Below are positions 24,076 to 36,907 of a stretch of DNA of 64,000 bases, piece after piece. Every line of letters begins with the position of its first letter. Within the stretch, counting starts at the first letter, position 1. The stretch comes from Streptomyces guryensis (GTDB lineage Bacteria; Actinomycetota; Actinomycetes; Streptomycetales; Streptomycetaceae). The stretch is from contig NZ_JAJSBI010000010.1 of the NCBI RefSeq assembly GCF_021261325.1, positions 186,001-250,000 on the forward strand, given 5' to 3'. The translations under genes were made by a program, and so were the position numbers. The notes under the pieces were generated by a model that worked only from the letters and a program-made list of their open reading frames with translations, was not told the origin of the DNA and made no database searches.

Positions 24076-24510
24076 ATGCCTCCCAAGAAGAAGAAGGTCA
24101 CGGGGCTCATCAAGCTCCAGATCAACGCCGGTGCGGCGAACCCGGCTCCGCCGGTCGGCCCCGCGCTGGGCCAGCACGGCGTCAACATCATGGAGTTCTG
24201 CAAGGCGTACAACGCCGCGACCGAGTCGCAGCGTGGCTGGGTGATCCCGGTGGAGATCACGGTCTACGAGGACCGTTCCTTCACCTTCGTCACCAAGACG
24301 CCGCCGGCCGCCAAGATGATCCTCAAGGCCGCGGGTGTGGAGAAGGGCTCCGGCGAGCCGCACAAGACCAAGGTCGCCAAGATCACCGAGGCGCAGGTCC
24401 GCGAGATCGCCCAGACCAAGCTCCCCGACCTCAACGCCAACGACCTGGACGCCGCGTCGAAGATCATCGCCGGCACCGCCCGTTCCATGGGCATCACGGT
24501 CGAGGGCTGA
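24076..24510 (+). CDS. rplK: 50S ribosomal protein L11
   Basis: This 144-residue protein binds the GTPase-associated region of 23S rRNA. The flexible N-terminal domain has the conserved Pro-rich [14 protein letters not shown]. In actinomycetes and other bacteria L11 is needed for RelA activation, and with its rRNA site it forms the thiostrepton target. The ATG at 24076 follows CCGGAGAG. It is translated with rplA, 81 bases downstream. Confidence 0.97.
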
Positions 24511-24591
24511 GCCCCACTCCCGTAAGACAGCAGAAGTGGCAGGGCCTGCTCGGCCCGGACCACGACTCCTCAGACACACACAGGAGCAGTA

Positions 24592-25317
24592 GTGAGCAAG
24601 CGCAGCAAGTCTCTCCGCGCTGCGGACGCCAAGATCGACCGGGAGAAGCTCTACGCCCCGCTCGAGGCCGTCCGTCTCGCCAAGGAGACCTCCACGACCA
24701 AGTTCGACGGCACCGTCGAGGTCGCCTTCCGTCTGGGTGTCGACCCGCGCAAGGCCGACCAGATGGTCCGTGGCACCGTGAACCTTCCGCACGGCACCGG
24801 TAAGACCGCCCGGGTCCTGGTCTTCGCGACCGGTGACCGTGCTGCGGCCGCGGAAGCCGCGGGCGCCGACATCGTCGGCTCCGACGAACTGATCGACGAG
24901 GTCTCGAAGGGCCGCCTGGACTTCGACGCCGTCGTCGCCACCCCGGACCTCATGGGCAAGGTCGGCCGCCTCGGCCGTGTGCTCGGTCCCCGTGGTCTCA
25001 TGCCGAACCCCAAGACCGGCACCGTGACCCCGGACGTGGCGAAGGCCGTCAACGACATCAAGGGCGGCAAGATCGAGTTCCGCGTCGACAAGCACTCGAA
25101 CCTGCACTTCATCATCGGCAAGGTGTCCTTCGACGACACCAAGCTGGTGGAGAACTACGCGGCGGCGCTGGAGGAGATCCTCCGTCTGAAGCCGTCCGCC
25201 GCCAAGGGTCGCTACATCAAGAAGGCCGCGATCAGCACCACGATCGGCCCCGGCATTCCGGTCGACTCCAACCGCACCCGCAACCTCCTCGTCGAGGAGG
25301 ACCCGGCCGCCGTCTGA
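24592..25317 (+). CDS. rplA: 50S ribosomal protein L1
   Basis: This 241-residue protein forms the mobile L1 stalk near the E site. The conserved block RVLGPRGLMPNPKTGTV is at about residues 125-145. In enterobacteria L1 represses its own L11-L1 mRNA; a similar role here is inference. The GTG at 24592 follows ACAGGAGC. A strong terminator at 25352 ends the unit. Confidence 0.97.
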   Translation: MSKRSKSLRAADAKIDREKLYAPLEAVRLAKETSTTKFDGTVEVAFRLGVDPRKADQMVRGTVNLPHGTGKTARVLVFATGDRAAAAEAAGADIVGSDELIDEVSKGRLDFDAVVATPDLMGKVGRLGRVLGPRGLMPNPKTGTVTPDVAKAVNDIKGGKIEFRVDKHSNLHFIIGKVSFDDTKLVENYAAALEEILRLKPSAAKGRYIKKAAISTTIGPGIPVDSNRTRNLLVEEDPAAV

Positions 25318-25351
25318 TCCTGACGGCAGTCGCGCGTACGCGTATCCGGCG

Positions 25352-25393
25352 CGAGCCCCGCAACCTTCCGAGGTGCGGGGCTCGTCCCTTTTC
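25352..25393 (+). terminator. Terminator of the rplK-rplA operon
   Basis: A perfect 11-base-pair stem (25352-25362 with 25374-25384) is followed by TCCCTTTTC, making it one of the most canonical terminators in the window. Confidence 0.88.
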
Positions 25394-25458
25394 CCGGACG
25401 TGTGTCAGTGCCCTGGGTTAGCGTGCGGGTACAGCTGTCGCAGAGGGGTGGGGGACCA

Positions 25459-26391
25459 ATGAAGAGCACGACCGTGCGCCGGGTGGGCCTGTCGATCGCA
25501 GCGGTGACCGCGCTGTCGGGGGCGGCCGCCTGCGGCTCCTCGGGCTCCTCCGGCAAGGGCGACGGGGCCTCCGGCAAGGGCGCGACGCACGTCAGCCCCA
25601 TAGCGGCCCTGCGCACCGCCGAGAAGTCCACCGACGGCGCCGACTCCGCCAAGGTCGAGTCCACGACCACCACGGGCTCCCTGATGTCCATGAAGGCCGA
25701 CGGAGCCCTGGGCTGGGCGGACGGCCTCACCGGCAACCTGACCATCACGTACACCGGCGGAACCATGGCGGACACCATGCGCCGGCTCGGCACCACGTCG
25801 ATGGAGGCTCGCTATCTACCCGACGCCTACTACGCGAAGATGGGCGAGAAGTTCGCCGAGCAGGCGGGCGGCAAGCACTGGATCCGGTACGGCTACGACG
25901 ACCTCGCCGCCCTCGGCGGCAGCTCCGGCGTCTACCTCAAGGACCAGATGCAGAACACGACGCCCAACCAGTCGGTGAAGCTCCTGCTGGCCTCCGGGGA
26001 CGTCAAGAAGGTCGGCACCGAGCAGGTGCGCGGCGTGCACACCACGCACTACGCGGGCACGGTGGACATCGCCGACCTCGCCGGCAAGAACTCCAGCCTC
26101 ACCGCGAGCCAGCTCGCCGGCCTGAAGAAGCAGCTCACCCAGGCCGGCGTCAGCACGGAGTCCGTCGACATCTGGGTCAACGACCAGGATCTCCTGGTCA
26201 AGAAGATCGAGAAGGGCCGGATGTCGGCCGGCGAGTACACCCAGACCGCGTACTACAGCGACTACGGCGTGAAGGTCTCCGCCACCAGGCCCGCGGCGAG
26301 CGACACCGAGGACTTCAGGCAGCTGCTGAAGAAGCAGGGCATGACTCCGGGCAGCAGCGACACCGCGAGCGGGTCCGGCAGCAGTTCCTGA
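25459..26391 (+). CDS. Secreted lipoprotein A, LppX/LprG-like
   Basis: This 310-residue lipoprotein has a basic N-terminus, a hydrophobic segment and a lipobox ending at Cys25 or so (GAAACGSSG), followed by a Gly/Ser/Lys linker. The mature part resembles the LppX/LprG (LolA-like) lipid-binding fold and is clearly paralogous to the next gene. Both share DVKKVGTE-x2-GVxTTHYxGTV near residue 190, and both end with a domain containing TADL/TEDF. Mycobacterial relatives carry lipids across the cell envelope. The ATG at 25459 follows GGTGGGGGA. It is an unusual guest between two ribosomal-protein operons. Confidence 0.82.
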   Translation: MKSTTVRRVGLSIAAVTALSGAAACGSSGSSGKGDGASGKGATHVSPIAALRTAEKSTDGADSAKVESTTTTGSLMSMKADGALGWADGLTGNLTITYTGGTMADTMRRLGTTSMEARYLPDAYYAKMGEKFAEQAGGKHWIRYGYDDLAALGGSSGVYLKDQMQNTTPNQSVKLLLASGDVKKVGTEQVRGVHTTHYAGTVDIADLAGKNSSLTASQLAGLKKQLTQAGVSTESVDIWVNDQDLLVKKIEKGRMSAGEYTQTAYYSDYGVKVSATRPAASDTEDFRQLLKKQGMTPGSSDTASGSGSSS

Positions 26392-26444
26392 GGCAGTCGG
26401 GGCTCCCGATGTCCGGGGGAATACGGAAGACTCGCGCAGCCTCC

Positions 26445-26463
26445 TGAGGTTAGGCTCGCCTCC
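26445..26463. promoter_or_regulatory. Iron-box-like site upstream of lipoprotein B
   Basis: The 19-base sequence from 26445 matches the actinobacterial DtxR/IdeR/DmdR iron box (TTAGGTTAGSCTCACCTAA) at about 15 of 19 positions by eye. It lies 38 bases before the start codon. I saw no equivalent before lipoprotein A. Confidence 0.5.
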
Positions 26464-26501
26464 TTACTGTGTATCGGCCATGCATTCCTTGGGGGGAATC
26501 A

Positions 26502-27359
26502 ATGGGAACTTCTGTACGTGATGCAGCGCGCCGCAGAGCGACGGGCGCCGGGCTCGCCGCCCTGCTGCTCGCCGGGGGAGCGGTCGGCTGTCAGAAGAGC
26601 GACTCCGCCCAGTCGCCCGCGATGACACCGGCGGCGGCCGTCGCCAAGGCGGCGAAGAACAGCGAGGACATCAAGTCCCTGCACTACCGGATGACGGGCA
26701 AGGTCCCGGGGGCCGGCCGGATCTCCGCCGAGGCGGCGATGAGCATCAAGCCGCTGGCCATGAGCATGAAGATGACGGCCCGGGACCAGGCCACCCAAGG
26801 CCCGGTCGAGATCCGCCTCGTCGGCAAGGCCATGTACATCGGCGGGAACGCCTCCCTGGCCAAGGAGATGAACGGCAAGAGCTGGATCAAGTTCGACATG
26901 TCCAAGCTCGGCGCCGGCAAGGGGCTGGCGACGGATCAGCTGGGGGGCGGCCAGGCCGACCAGAACCCGGCCGCCAACTCCACCTTCCTCACCGGCTCCA
27001 AGGACGTGAAGAAGGTCGGCACCGAGACCGTCGGCGGTGTGAGGACCACCCACTACGAGGGCACGGTCACCGTCGACGACCTCAAGGCCTCACTCAAGGA
27101 CAAGAACAAGACCGTACGGGAGCAGCGCGAGAAGGCTCTGGAGCAGTACGAGAAGCTGGGCGTCGACTCGTTCACCATGGACATGTGGATCGACGGGGAC
27201 AACCACACCAAGCAGTTCCGGATGCGCGGCAAGGCCGACAAGGGGCCGCTCGACGTGACGATCGTCTTCCTCGACATCAACAAGCCGGTGACGGTCACGG
27301 CCCCGCCCGCCAAGGACACCGCCGACCTCGCCGAGATGATGAAGGGCGCCCAGAGCTGA
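26502..27359 (+). CDS. Secreted lipoprotein B, LppX/LprG-like
   Basis: This is a 285-residue paralog of the preceding lipoprotein. The signal peptide (residues 1-28) carries two Arg-rich stretches and ends in a lipobox, GGAVGC. The mature domain has the same SLHYRMTGK, DVKKVGTETVGGVRTTHY and C-terminal TVTAPPAKDTADLAEMM elements. It probably binds a hydrophobic ligand at the outer face of the membrane. The ATG at 26502 follows GGGGGGA. The iron-box-like sequence just upstream raises the possibility of control by iron. It ends just before the rplJ promoter. Confidence 0.82.
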   Translation: MGTSVRDAARRRATGAGLAALLLAGGAVGCQKSDSAQSPAMTPAAAVAKAAKNSEDIKSLHYRMTGKVPGAGRISAEAAMSIKPLAMSMKMTARDQATQGPVEIRLVGKAMYIGGNASLAKEMNGKSWIKFDMSKLGAGKGLATDQLGGGQADQNPAANSTFLTGSKDVKKVGTETVGGVRTTHYEGTVTVDDLKASLKDKNKTVREQREKALEQYEKLGVDSFTMDMWIDGDNHTKQFRMRGKADKGPLDVTIVFLDINKPVTVTAPPAKDTADLAEMMKGAQS

Positions 27360-27374
27360 GCCGTCCGGACGGAT

Positions 27375-27404
27375 TTGCTTGACGGCCCTCCGGTCCCGTA
27401 CTCT
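27375..27404 (+). promoter_or_regulatory. Promoter of rplJ-rplL
   Basis: TTGCTT (27375-27380), an 18-base spacer and TACTCT (27399-27404) lie just before the L10-type leader. Confidence 0.55.
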
Positions 27405-27582
27405 CCTGAAGAAGCCAAAGACCGCTGGTCGTTGCCGTGCGCTCCTGGAGGGCGCGGTGGCCGAAGGATCCGCTGAACCGCGGACGACCCGCGCAGGTGA
27501 CTGTGGAAGTGCTCCCGGAACGCCCCACTGGGGAATTCAGGTCGAGCTACGCCCCGTGCGCCTGCGCCGGGGCGTTTCGTTT
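27405..27582 (+). ncRNA. L10-type leader with attenuator
   Basis: This is the transcribed 5' leader of rplJ. Between about 27408 and 27530 it has the layout of ribosomal protein L10 leaders, which bind the L10(L12)4 complex. It ends with a stem ACGCCCC/GGGGCGT (27549-27555 with 27569-27575) followed by TTCGTTTG, which looks like an intrinsic terminator. Assignment to the L10 leader family rests on position and general layout, not on a model search. Confidence 0.65.
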
Positions 27583-27633
27583 GTCCCAGCCCCTTCCGAG
27601 CGGTCGTCATCACCCGGAAGGAGGCCGACGCTC

Positions 27634-28164
27634 ATGGCAAGGCCCGACAAGGCTGCCGCGGTGGCCGAGCTCACGGAGCAGTTCCGTAGCTCGAACGCCG
27701 CCGTGCTGACCGAGTACCGGGGTCTCACCGTGGCGCAGCTCAAGACGCTGCGTCGTTCGCTCGGTGAAGACGCCCAGTACGCCGTGGTGAAGAACACGCT
27801 GACCAAGATTGCGGCCAACGAGGCCGGGATCTCCACGCTCGACGACCTGTTCAACGGTCCGACGGCGGTCGCCTTCATCACCGGTGACCCGGTGACGTCG
27901 GCGAAGGGTCTTCGTGACTTCGCCAAGGACAACCCGAACCTCGTCATCAAGGGCGGTGTCCTTGACGGCAAGGCGCTGTCCGCCGACGAGATCAAGAAGC
28001 TCGCGGACCTCGAGTCCCGCGAGGTTCTGCTCGCCAAGCTGGCGGGCGCCATGAAGGGCAAGCAGACGCAGACTGCTCAGCTCTTCCAGGCGCTCCCGTC
28101 GAAGCTCGTCCGCACGGTGGACGCGCTTCGCGCCAAGCAGGACGAGCAGGGCGGTGCCGAGTAA
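27634..28164 (+). CDS. rplJ: 50S ribosomal protein L10
   Basis: This 176-residue stalk base protein binds 23S rRNA through its N-terminal domain and carries L7/L12 dimers on its C-terminal helix (AQLFQALPSKLVRTVDALRAKQ). The family block AVLTEYRGLTVAQLKTLR is near residue 25. The ATG at 27634 follows GGAAGGAGG, a strong ribosome binding site. It is probably autoregulated through the leader upstream, by analogy with other bacteria. Confidence 0.97.
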   Translation: MARPDKAAAVAELTEQFRSSNAAVLTEYRGLTVAQLKTLRRSLGEDAQYAVVKNTLTKIAANEAGISTLDDLFNGPTAVAFITGDPVTSAKGLRDFAKDNPNLVIKGGVLDGKALSADEIKKLADLESREVLLAKLAGAMKGKQTQTAQLFQALPSKLVRTVDALRAKQDEQGGAE

Positions 28165-28275
28165 TTCGGCTCGCGCATTGACCGCCGCCTGAGGCGACGG
28201 TCACAGCGGGCCGAACGTACGCCCGCCAGACATGTACATCCGGCACCAGCCGAAATTAGTGGAAGGAAAGCCATC

Positions 28276-28656
28276 GTGGCTCTCACCCAGGACGAACTGC
28301 TCGCCGAGTTCGAGACGATGACCCTCATCCAGCTCTCCGAGTTCGTGAAGGCGTTCGAGGAGAAGTTCGACGTCACCGCCGCCGCTGCGGTCGCCGTCGC
28401 CGGCCCGGCCGGCCCGGCCGCCCCGGCCGAGGCTGCCGAGGAGAAGGACGAGTTCGACGTCATCCTCACCGGCGCCGGCGACAAGAAGATCCAGGTCATC
28501 AAGGTCGTGCGTGAGCTGACCTCGCTGGGCCTCAAGGAGGCCAAGGACCTCGTGGACGGCGCCCCGAAGCCCGTTCTCGAGAAGGTCGCCAAGGACGCCG
28601 CCGAGAAGGCCGCCGAGTCCCTCAAGGGCGCCGGCGCCTCCGTCGAGGTCAAGTGA
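28276..28656 (+). CDS. rplL: 50S ribosomal protein L7/L12
   Basis: This 126-residue protein forms the stalk dimers that recruit elongation factors. The N-terminal dimerisation region (1-35) is joined by an Ala/Pro-rich hinge (about 38-58) to the conserved C-terminal domain (EFDVILTGAGDKKIQVIKVVR). The GTG at 28276 follows GGAAGGAAAG. It is co-transcribed with rplJ and ends at a 17-base-pair hairpin. Confidence 0.97.
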   Translation: MALTQDELLAEFETMTLIQLSEFVKAFEEKFDVTAAAAVAVAGPAGPAAPAEAAEEKDEFDVILTGAGDKKIQVIKVVRELTSLGLKEAKDLVDGAPKPVLEKVAKDAAEKAAESLKGAGASVEVK

Positions 28657-28727
28657 CCCCACGGAGTCCCGCAGGACTCCCTTGCTAGCTGACACGGCTC
28701 CTCACAGAGGGCTGTAACGCTGACGCA

Positions 28728-28765
28728 CCGAAGAGCGATCATCCATCCGGGTGGTCGCTCTTCGG
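28728..28765 (+). terminator. Terminator of rplJ-rplL
   Basis: A stem of about 17 base pairs with two G-T pairs (28728-28744 with 28749-28765) and a 4-base loop lies 72 bases after rplL. No T-tract follows. Confidence 0.8.
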
Positions 28766-28792
28766 CGTTCCTGGGTGCCGGTGGTGGCTGCC

Positions 28793-28820
28793 TTGCACCC
28801 GCGGGTGTGCGGAGTATGGT
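28793..28820 (+). promoter_or_regulatory. Candidate distal rpoB promoter
   Basis: TTGCAC (28793-28798), a 16-base spacer and TATGGT (28815-28820) lie about 425 bases before rpoB. Between this and the proximal promoter (28821-29036) I see no gene, so a transcript from here would carry a long leader or be a separate small RNA. Confidence 0.4.
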
Positions 28821-29036
28821 GATCTTCGTCGTGGCTCCAAGCACCCCAGGTGGTATGTGGTTTGGGCCATGGGGGCCTTGACGAACCGCACGCAGCGCGC
28901 AATTCTCAGGACGCGTCGTCACAAGGATCCGAATCCGAGGCATGGATCGGCGACGAAGAGGGCAGTATCAACGTGCATTGAGGGCGTGGGCTTGCTGCAG
29001 GTGTTGAGGACAACGAGGGTCTCAGAAATCGGGGCT

Positions 29037-29064
29037 GGACATCAGTGTGCCGAGTGGCTACACT
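29037..29064 (+). promoter_or_regulatory. Proximal rpoB promoter
   Basis: TGGACA (29037-29042), a 16-base spacer and TACACT (29059-29064) give a leader of about 175 bases before the TTG start. Confidence 0.5.
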
Positions 29065-29245
29065 GACCCTTTGCGCTGCCTGTTAGCTGTCCCCTGCCCG
29101 TCACCAGGGGCATGCCCTCACTTGAGCACCGACGATCAGAAGTCCCTGACCTGGCCTTTCGGCCGAATCAGGGAATCCTGTCTCTGTGTGTGGGAGAGGG
29201 ACCGGTACGCGCGTAGTGAGTCCGAGCCCTCGGAAGGACCCCCTC

Positions 29246-32200
29246 TTGGCCGCCTCGCGCACTGCCTCGACCGCGAATACGAACAACGGTGCCAGCACCG
29301 CCCCGCTGCGCATCTCCTTTGCAAAGATCAAGGAGCCCCTCGAGGTTCCCAACCTGCTCGCGCTGCAGACCGAGAGCTTTGACTGGCTGCTCGGGAACAC
29401 CGCCTGGCAGAGTCGGGTCGAGGCGGCTCTCGAGTCCGGTCAGGACGTCCCCACCAAGTCCGGTCTGGAGGAGATCTTCGAGGAGATCTCTCCGATCGAG
29501 GACTTCTCCGGGTCGATGTCGCTGACGTTCCGCGACCACCGTTTCGAGCCCCCTAAGAACAGCATCGACGAGTGCAAGGACCGCGACTTCACGTACGCGG
29601 CCCCGCTCTTCGTGACGGCCGAGTTCACCAACAACGAGACCGGCGAGATCAAGTCCCAGACGGTCTTCATGGGCGACTTCCCGCTCATGACCCACAAGGG
29701 CACCTTCGTCATCAACGGCACCGAGCGTGTCGTGGTGTCGCAGCTCGTCCGCTCGCCGGGTGTCTACTTCGACTCCTCCATCGACAAGACGTCCGACAAG
29801 GACGTCTTCTCTGCCAAGATCATCCCGTCCCGGGGTGCCTGGCTGGAGATGGAGATCGACAAGCGCGACATGGTCGGTGTCCGTATCGACCGCAAGCGCA
29901 AGCAGTCCGTGACCGTTCTGCTCAAGGCTCTCGGTTGGACGACCGAGCAGATCCTGGAGGAGTTCGGCGAGTACGAGTCGATGCGCGCCACCCTGGAGAA
30001 GGACCACACCCAGGGCCAGGACGACGCGCTGCTCGACATCTACCGCAAGCTGCGTCCGGGCGAGCCCCCCACGCGTGAGGCCGCGCAGACGCTTCTTGAG
30101 AACCTGTACTTCAACCCGAAGCGTTACGACCTCGCCAAGGTCGGCCGCTACAAGGTCAACAAGAAGCTGGGCGCGGAGGCGCCGCTGGACGCGGGCATCC
30201 TGACCGTCGAGGACGTCATCTCGACGATCAAGTACCTCGTGAAGCTGCACGCGGGCGAGACTGAGACGGTCGGCGACAGCGGTACGAACATCGTCGTCGA
30301 GACCGACGACATCGACCACTTCGGCAACCGTCGTCTGCGCAGCGTCGGCGAGCTCATCCAGAACCAGGTCCGTACGGGTCTGGCGCGTATGGAGCGAGTC
30401 GTCCGTGAGCGCATGACGACCCAGGACGTCGAGGCGATCACGCCGCAGACCCTGATCAACATCCGGCCGGTCGTCGCCTCCATCAAGGAGTTCTTCGGCA
30501 CCAGCCAGCTGTCGCAGTTCATGGACCAGAACAACCCGCTGTCGGGTCTCACCCACAAGCGCCGTCTGTCGGCTCTTGGCCCGGGTGGTCTCTCCCGTGA
30601 GCGGGCCGGCTTCGAGGTCCGTGACGTGCACCCGTCCCACTACGGCCGCATGTGCCCGATCGAGACGCCCGAAGGCCCGAACATCGGTCTGATCGGTTCG
30701 CTCGCCTCCTACGGCCGCGTCAACGCGTTCGGTTTCGTGGAGACGCCGTACCGCAAGGTCGTCGACGGTGTCGTCTCCGACGAGGTCGACTACCTGACCG
30801 CCGACGAAGAGGACCGCTTCGTCATCGCGCAGGCCAACGCCACGCTCGACGACGGCATGCGCTTCACCGAGAACCGCGTCCTGGTCCGCCGCCGTGGCGG
30901 CGAGGTCGACTACGTCCCCGGTGACGACGTGGACTACATGGACGTCTCGCCGCGCCAGATGGTGTCGGTCGCGACCGCCATGATCCCGTTCCTGGAGCAC
31001 GACGACGCCAACCGTGCCCTGATGGGCGCGAACATGATGCGTCAGGCCGTGCCTCTCATCAAGAGCGAGGCCCCGCTCGTCGGCACCGGCATGGAGTACC
31101 GCTCCGCCGTCGACGCCGGTGACGTGGTCAAGGCCGAGAAGGCGGGTGTGGTCCAGGAGGTCTCCGCGGACTACATCACCACCGCCAACGACGACGGCAC
31201 GTACATCACGTACCGCCTGGCCAAGTTCGCCCGGTCCAACCAGGGCACCTCGGTCAACCAGAAGGTCATCATCGACGAGGGCGACCGCGTCATCGAGGGC
31301 CAGGTCCTCGCCGACGGCGCGGCCACCGAGAACGGCGAGATGGCGCTGGGCAAGAACCTGCTTGTGGCGTTCATGCCGTGGGAGGGTCACAACTACGAGG
31401 ACGCGATCATCCTGTCGCAGCGCCTCGTGCAGGACGACGTCCTCTCCTCGATCCACATCGAGGAGCACGAGGTCGACGCCCGTGACACCAAGCTCGGCCC
31501 CGAGGAGATCACCCGGGATATCCCGAACGTCTCCGAGGAGGTCCTCGCCGACCTCGACGAGCGCGGCATCATCCGTATCGGTGCCGAGGTCATCGCCGGC
31601 GACATCCTCGTCGGCAAGGTGACCCCCAAGGGTGAGACCGAGCTGACCCCCGAGGAGCGCCTGCTGCGCGCGATCTTCGGTGAGAAGGCCCGTGAGGTCC
31701 GTGACACCTCGCTGAAGGTGCCGCACGGCGAGACCGGCAAGGTCATCGGCGTCCGCGTCTTCGACCGCGAGGAGGGCGACGAGCTTCCCCCCGGTGTGAA
31801 CCAGCTGGTGCGCGTGTACGTGGCGCAGAAGCGCAAGATCACCGATGGTGACAAGCTCGCCGGCCGTCACGGCAACAAGGGTGTCATCTCGAAGATCCTG
31901 CCCATCGAGGACATGCCGTTCCTCGAGGACGGAACTCCGGTCGACATCATCCTCAACCCGCTGGGTGTGCCGTCCCGAATGAACCCGGGACAGGTGCTGG
32001 AGATCCACCTCGGCTGGCTCGCCAGCCGCGGCTGGGACGTCTCCGGTCTCGCCGACGACTGGGCGCAGCGCCTGCAGGTCATCGGCGCCGACCAGGTCGC
32101 CCCGGGCACGAACGTCGCGACCCCCGTCTTCGACGGTGCGCGCGAGGACGAGCTCGCGGGCCTGCTGAACCACACCATCCCGAACCGCGACGGCGAGCGC

Positions 32201-32731
32201 ATGGTGCTCCCGTCCGGCAAGGCGCGGCTGTTCGACGGCCGTAGCGGTGAGCCGTTCCCGGAGCCGATCTCGGTCGGCTACATGTACATCCTGAAGCTGC
32301 ACCACCTGGTCGACGACAAGCTGCACGCGCGTTCGACCGGCCCGTACTCGATGATCACCCAGCAGCCGCTGGGTGGTAAGGCCCAGTTCGGTGGCCAGCG
32401 GTTCGGCGAGATGGAGGTGTGGGCGCTGGAGGCATACGGCGCCGCCTACGCCCTCCAGGAGCTGCTGACCATCAAGTCCGACGACGTCACCGGCCGCGTG
32501 AAGGTCTACGAGGCCATCGTCAAGGGCGAGAACATCCCCGAGCCCGGCATCCCCGAGTCCTTCAAGGTGCTCATCAAGGAGATGCAGTCCCTGTGCCTCA
32601 ACGTGGAGGTGCTGTCCTCGGACGGCATGTCCATCGAGATGCGCGACACCGACGAGGACGTCTTCCGCGCTGCGGAAGAGCTCGGCATCGACCTGTCCCG
32701 GCGCGAGCCGAGCAGCGTCGAAGAGGTCTGA
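29246..32731 (+). CDS. rpoB: DNA-directed RNA polymerase beta subunit
   Basis: This 1161-residue beta subunit is the catalytic-core and rifampicin-target subunit. The TTG at 29246 is chosen because GGAAGGA (29232-29238) precedes it and the protein then begins AASRTASTANT, giving the 1161-residue length known in Streptomyces. An upstream in-frame ATG at 29186 has no such support. The rifampicin region (GTSQLSQFMDQNNPLSGL then THKRRLSALGPGG) is wild type, with His437. The flap and C-terminal clamp regions are intact. rpoC follows after 100 bases. Confidence 0.98.
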   Translation: MAASRTASTANTNNGASTAPLRISFAKIKEPLEVPNLLALQTESFDWLLGNTAWQSRVEAALESGQDVPTKSGLEEIFEEISPIEDFSGSMSLTFRDHRFEPPKNSIDECKDRDFTYAAPLFVTAEFTNNETGEIKSQTVFMGDFPLMTHKGTFVINGTERVVVSQLVRSPGVYFDSSIDKTSDKDVFSAKIIPSRGAWLEMEIDKRDMVGVRIDRKRKQSVTVLLKALGWTTEQILEEFGEYESMRATLEKDHTQGQDDALLDIYRKLRPGEPPTREAAQTLLENLYFNPKRYDLAKVGRYKVNKKLGAEAPLDAGILTVEDVISTIKYLVKLHAGETETVGDSGTNIVVETDDIDHFGNRRLRSVGELIQNQVRTGLARMERVVRERMTTQDVEAITPQTLINIRPVVASIKEFFGTSQLSQFMDQNNPLSGLTHKRRLSALGPGGLSRERAGFEVRDVHPSHYGRMCPIETPEGPNIGLIGSLASYGRVNAFGFVETPYRKVVDGVVSDEVDYLTADEEDRFVIAQANATLDDGMRFTENRVLVRRRGGEVDYVPGDDVDYMDVSPRQMVSVATAMIPFLEHDDANRALMGANMMRQAVPLIKSEAPLVGTGMEYRSAVDAGDVVKAEKAGVVQEVSADYITTANDDGTYITYRLAKFARSNQGTSVNQKVIIDEGDRVIEGQVLADGAATENGEMALGKNLLVAFMPWEGHNYEDAIILSQRLVQDDVLSSIHIEEHEVDARDTKLGPEEITRDIPNVSEEVLADLDERGIIRIGAEVIAGDILVGKVTPKGETELTPEERLLRAIFGEKAREVRDTSLKVPHGETGKVIGVRVFDREEGDELPPGVNQLVRVYVAQKRKITDGDKLAGRHGNKGVISKILPIEDMPFLEDGTPVDIILNPLGVPSRMNPGQVLEIHLGWLASRGWDVSGLADDWAQRLQVIGADQVAPGTNVATPVFDGAREDELAGLLNHTIPNRDGERMVLPSGKARLFDGRSGEPFPEPISVGYMYILKLHHLVDDKLHARSTGPYSMITQQPLGGKAQFGGQRFGEMEVWALEAYGAAYALQELLTIKSDDVTGRVKVYEAIVKGENIPEPGIPESFKVLIKEMQSLCLNVEVLSSDGMSIEMRDTDEDVFRAAEELGIDLSRREPSSVEEV

Positions 32732-32738
32732 CGGGAGT

Positions 32739-32773
32739 CCGGCCGGAGGACCTGGTGAGGAACCTCCGGCCGG
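32739..32773 (+). other. rpoB-rpoC intercistronic hairpin
   Basis: An 11-base-pair GC stem (32739-32749 with 32763-32773) lies 8 bases after the rpoB stop. It may set relative subunit expression or be an RNA processing site; co-transcription of the two genes is still expected. Confidence 0.6.
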
Positions 32774-32831
32774 CCCCTGGACCCCCGTTTCAGACCCCAA
32801 GACTTACAACCCTGAGAGGGATTGACGCATA

Positions 32832-36731
<3,900 letters not shown>

Positions 36732-36747
36732 GCGAGCAGCTTGAGTT

Positions 36748-36783
36748 GAAGGGCGGTCACCCCGTTTCGGGTGACCGCCCTTC
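36748..36783 (+). terminator. Terminator of rpoBC
   Basis: A stem of about 15 base pairs (36748-36762 with 36769-36783) has a small loop, 17 bases after the rpoC stop. Confidence 0.85.
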
Positions 36784-36907
36784 GGCGTTCCGGCGACCGC
36801 AGACACGGCCCGGTGGTTGCCGTCGGCGTTCGGGCCGTGCGGCGGGCTGTGCCGGAAATCCTCTTTCGGCGCATCATGGAGGGACTCGGGGGTTCGGGGA
36901 GGTACTC

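Noticed and set aside
28857..29066. Short plus-strand open frame upstream of rpoB
   Set aside because: No ribosome binding site or family motif, and it overlaps the proximal promoter.
29186..29245. Upstream ATG start for rpoB at 29186
   Set aside because: It would add 20 residues not found in Streptomyces RpoB and has no good ribosome binding site, whereas TTG at 29246 has GGAAGGA and gives 1161 residues.
29168..32800. Very long open frame antisense to rpoB, and a similar one antisense to rpoC (32790-36806)
   Set aside because: These mirror the codon bias of the sense genes: high GC removes stop codons in the opposite frame. The proteins are repetitive in Asp, Arg, Val, Leu and show no family motif.
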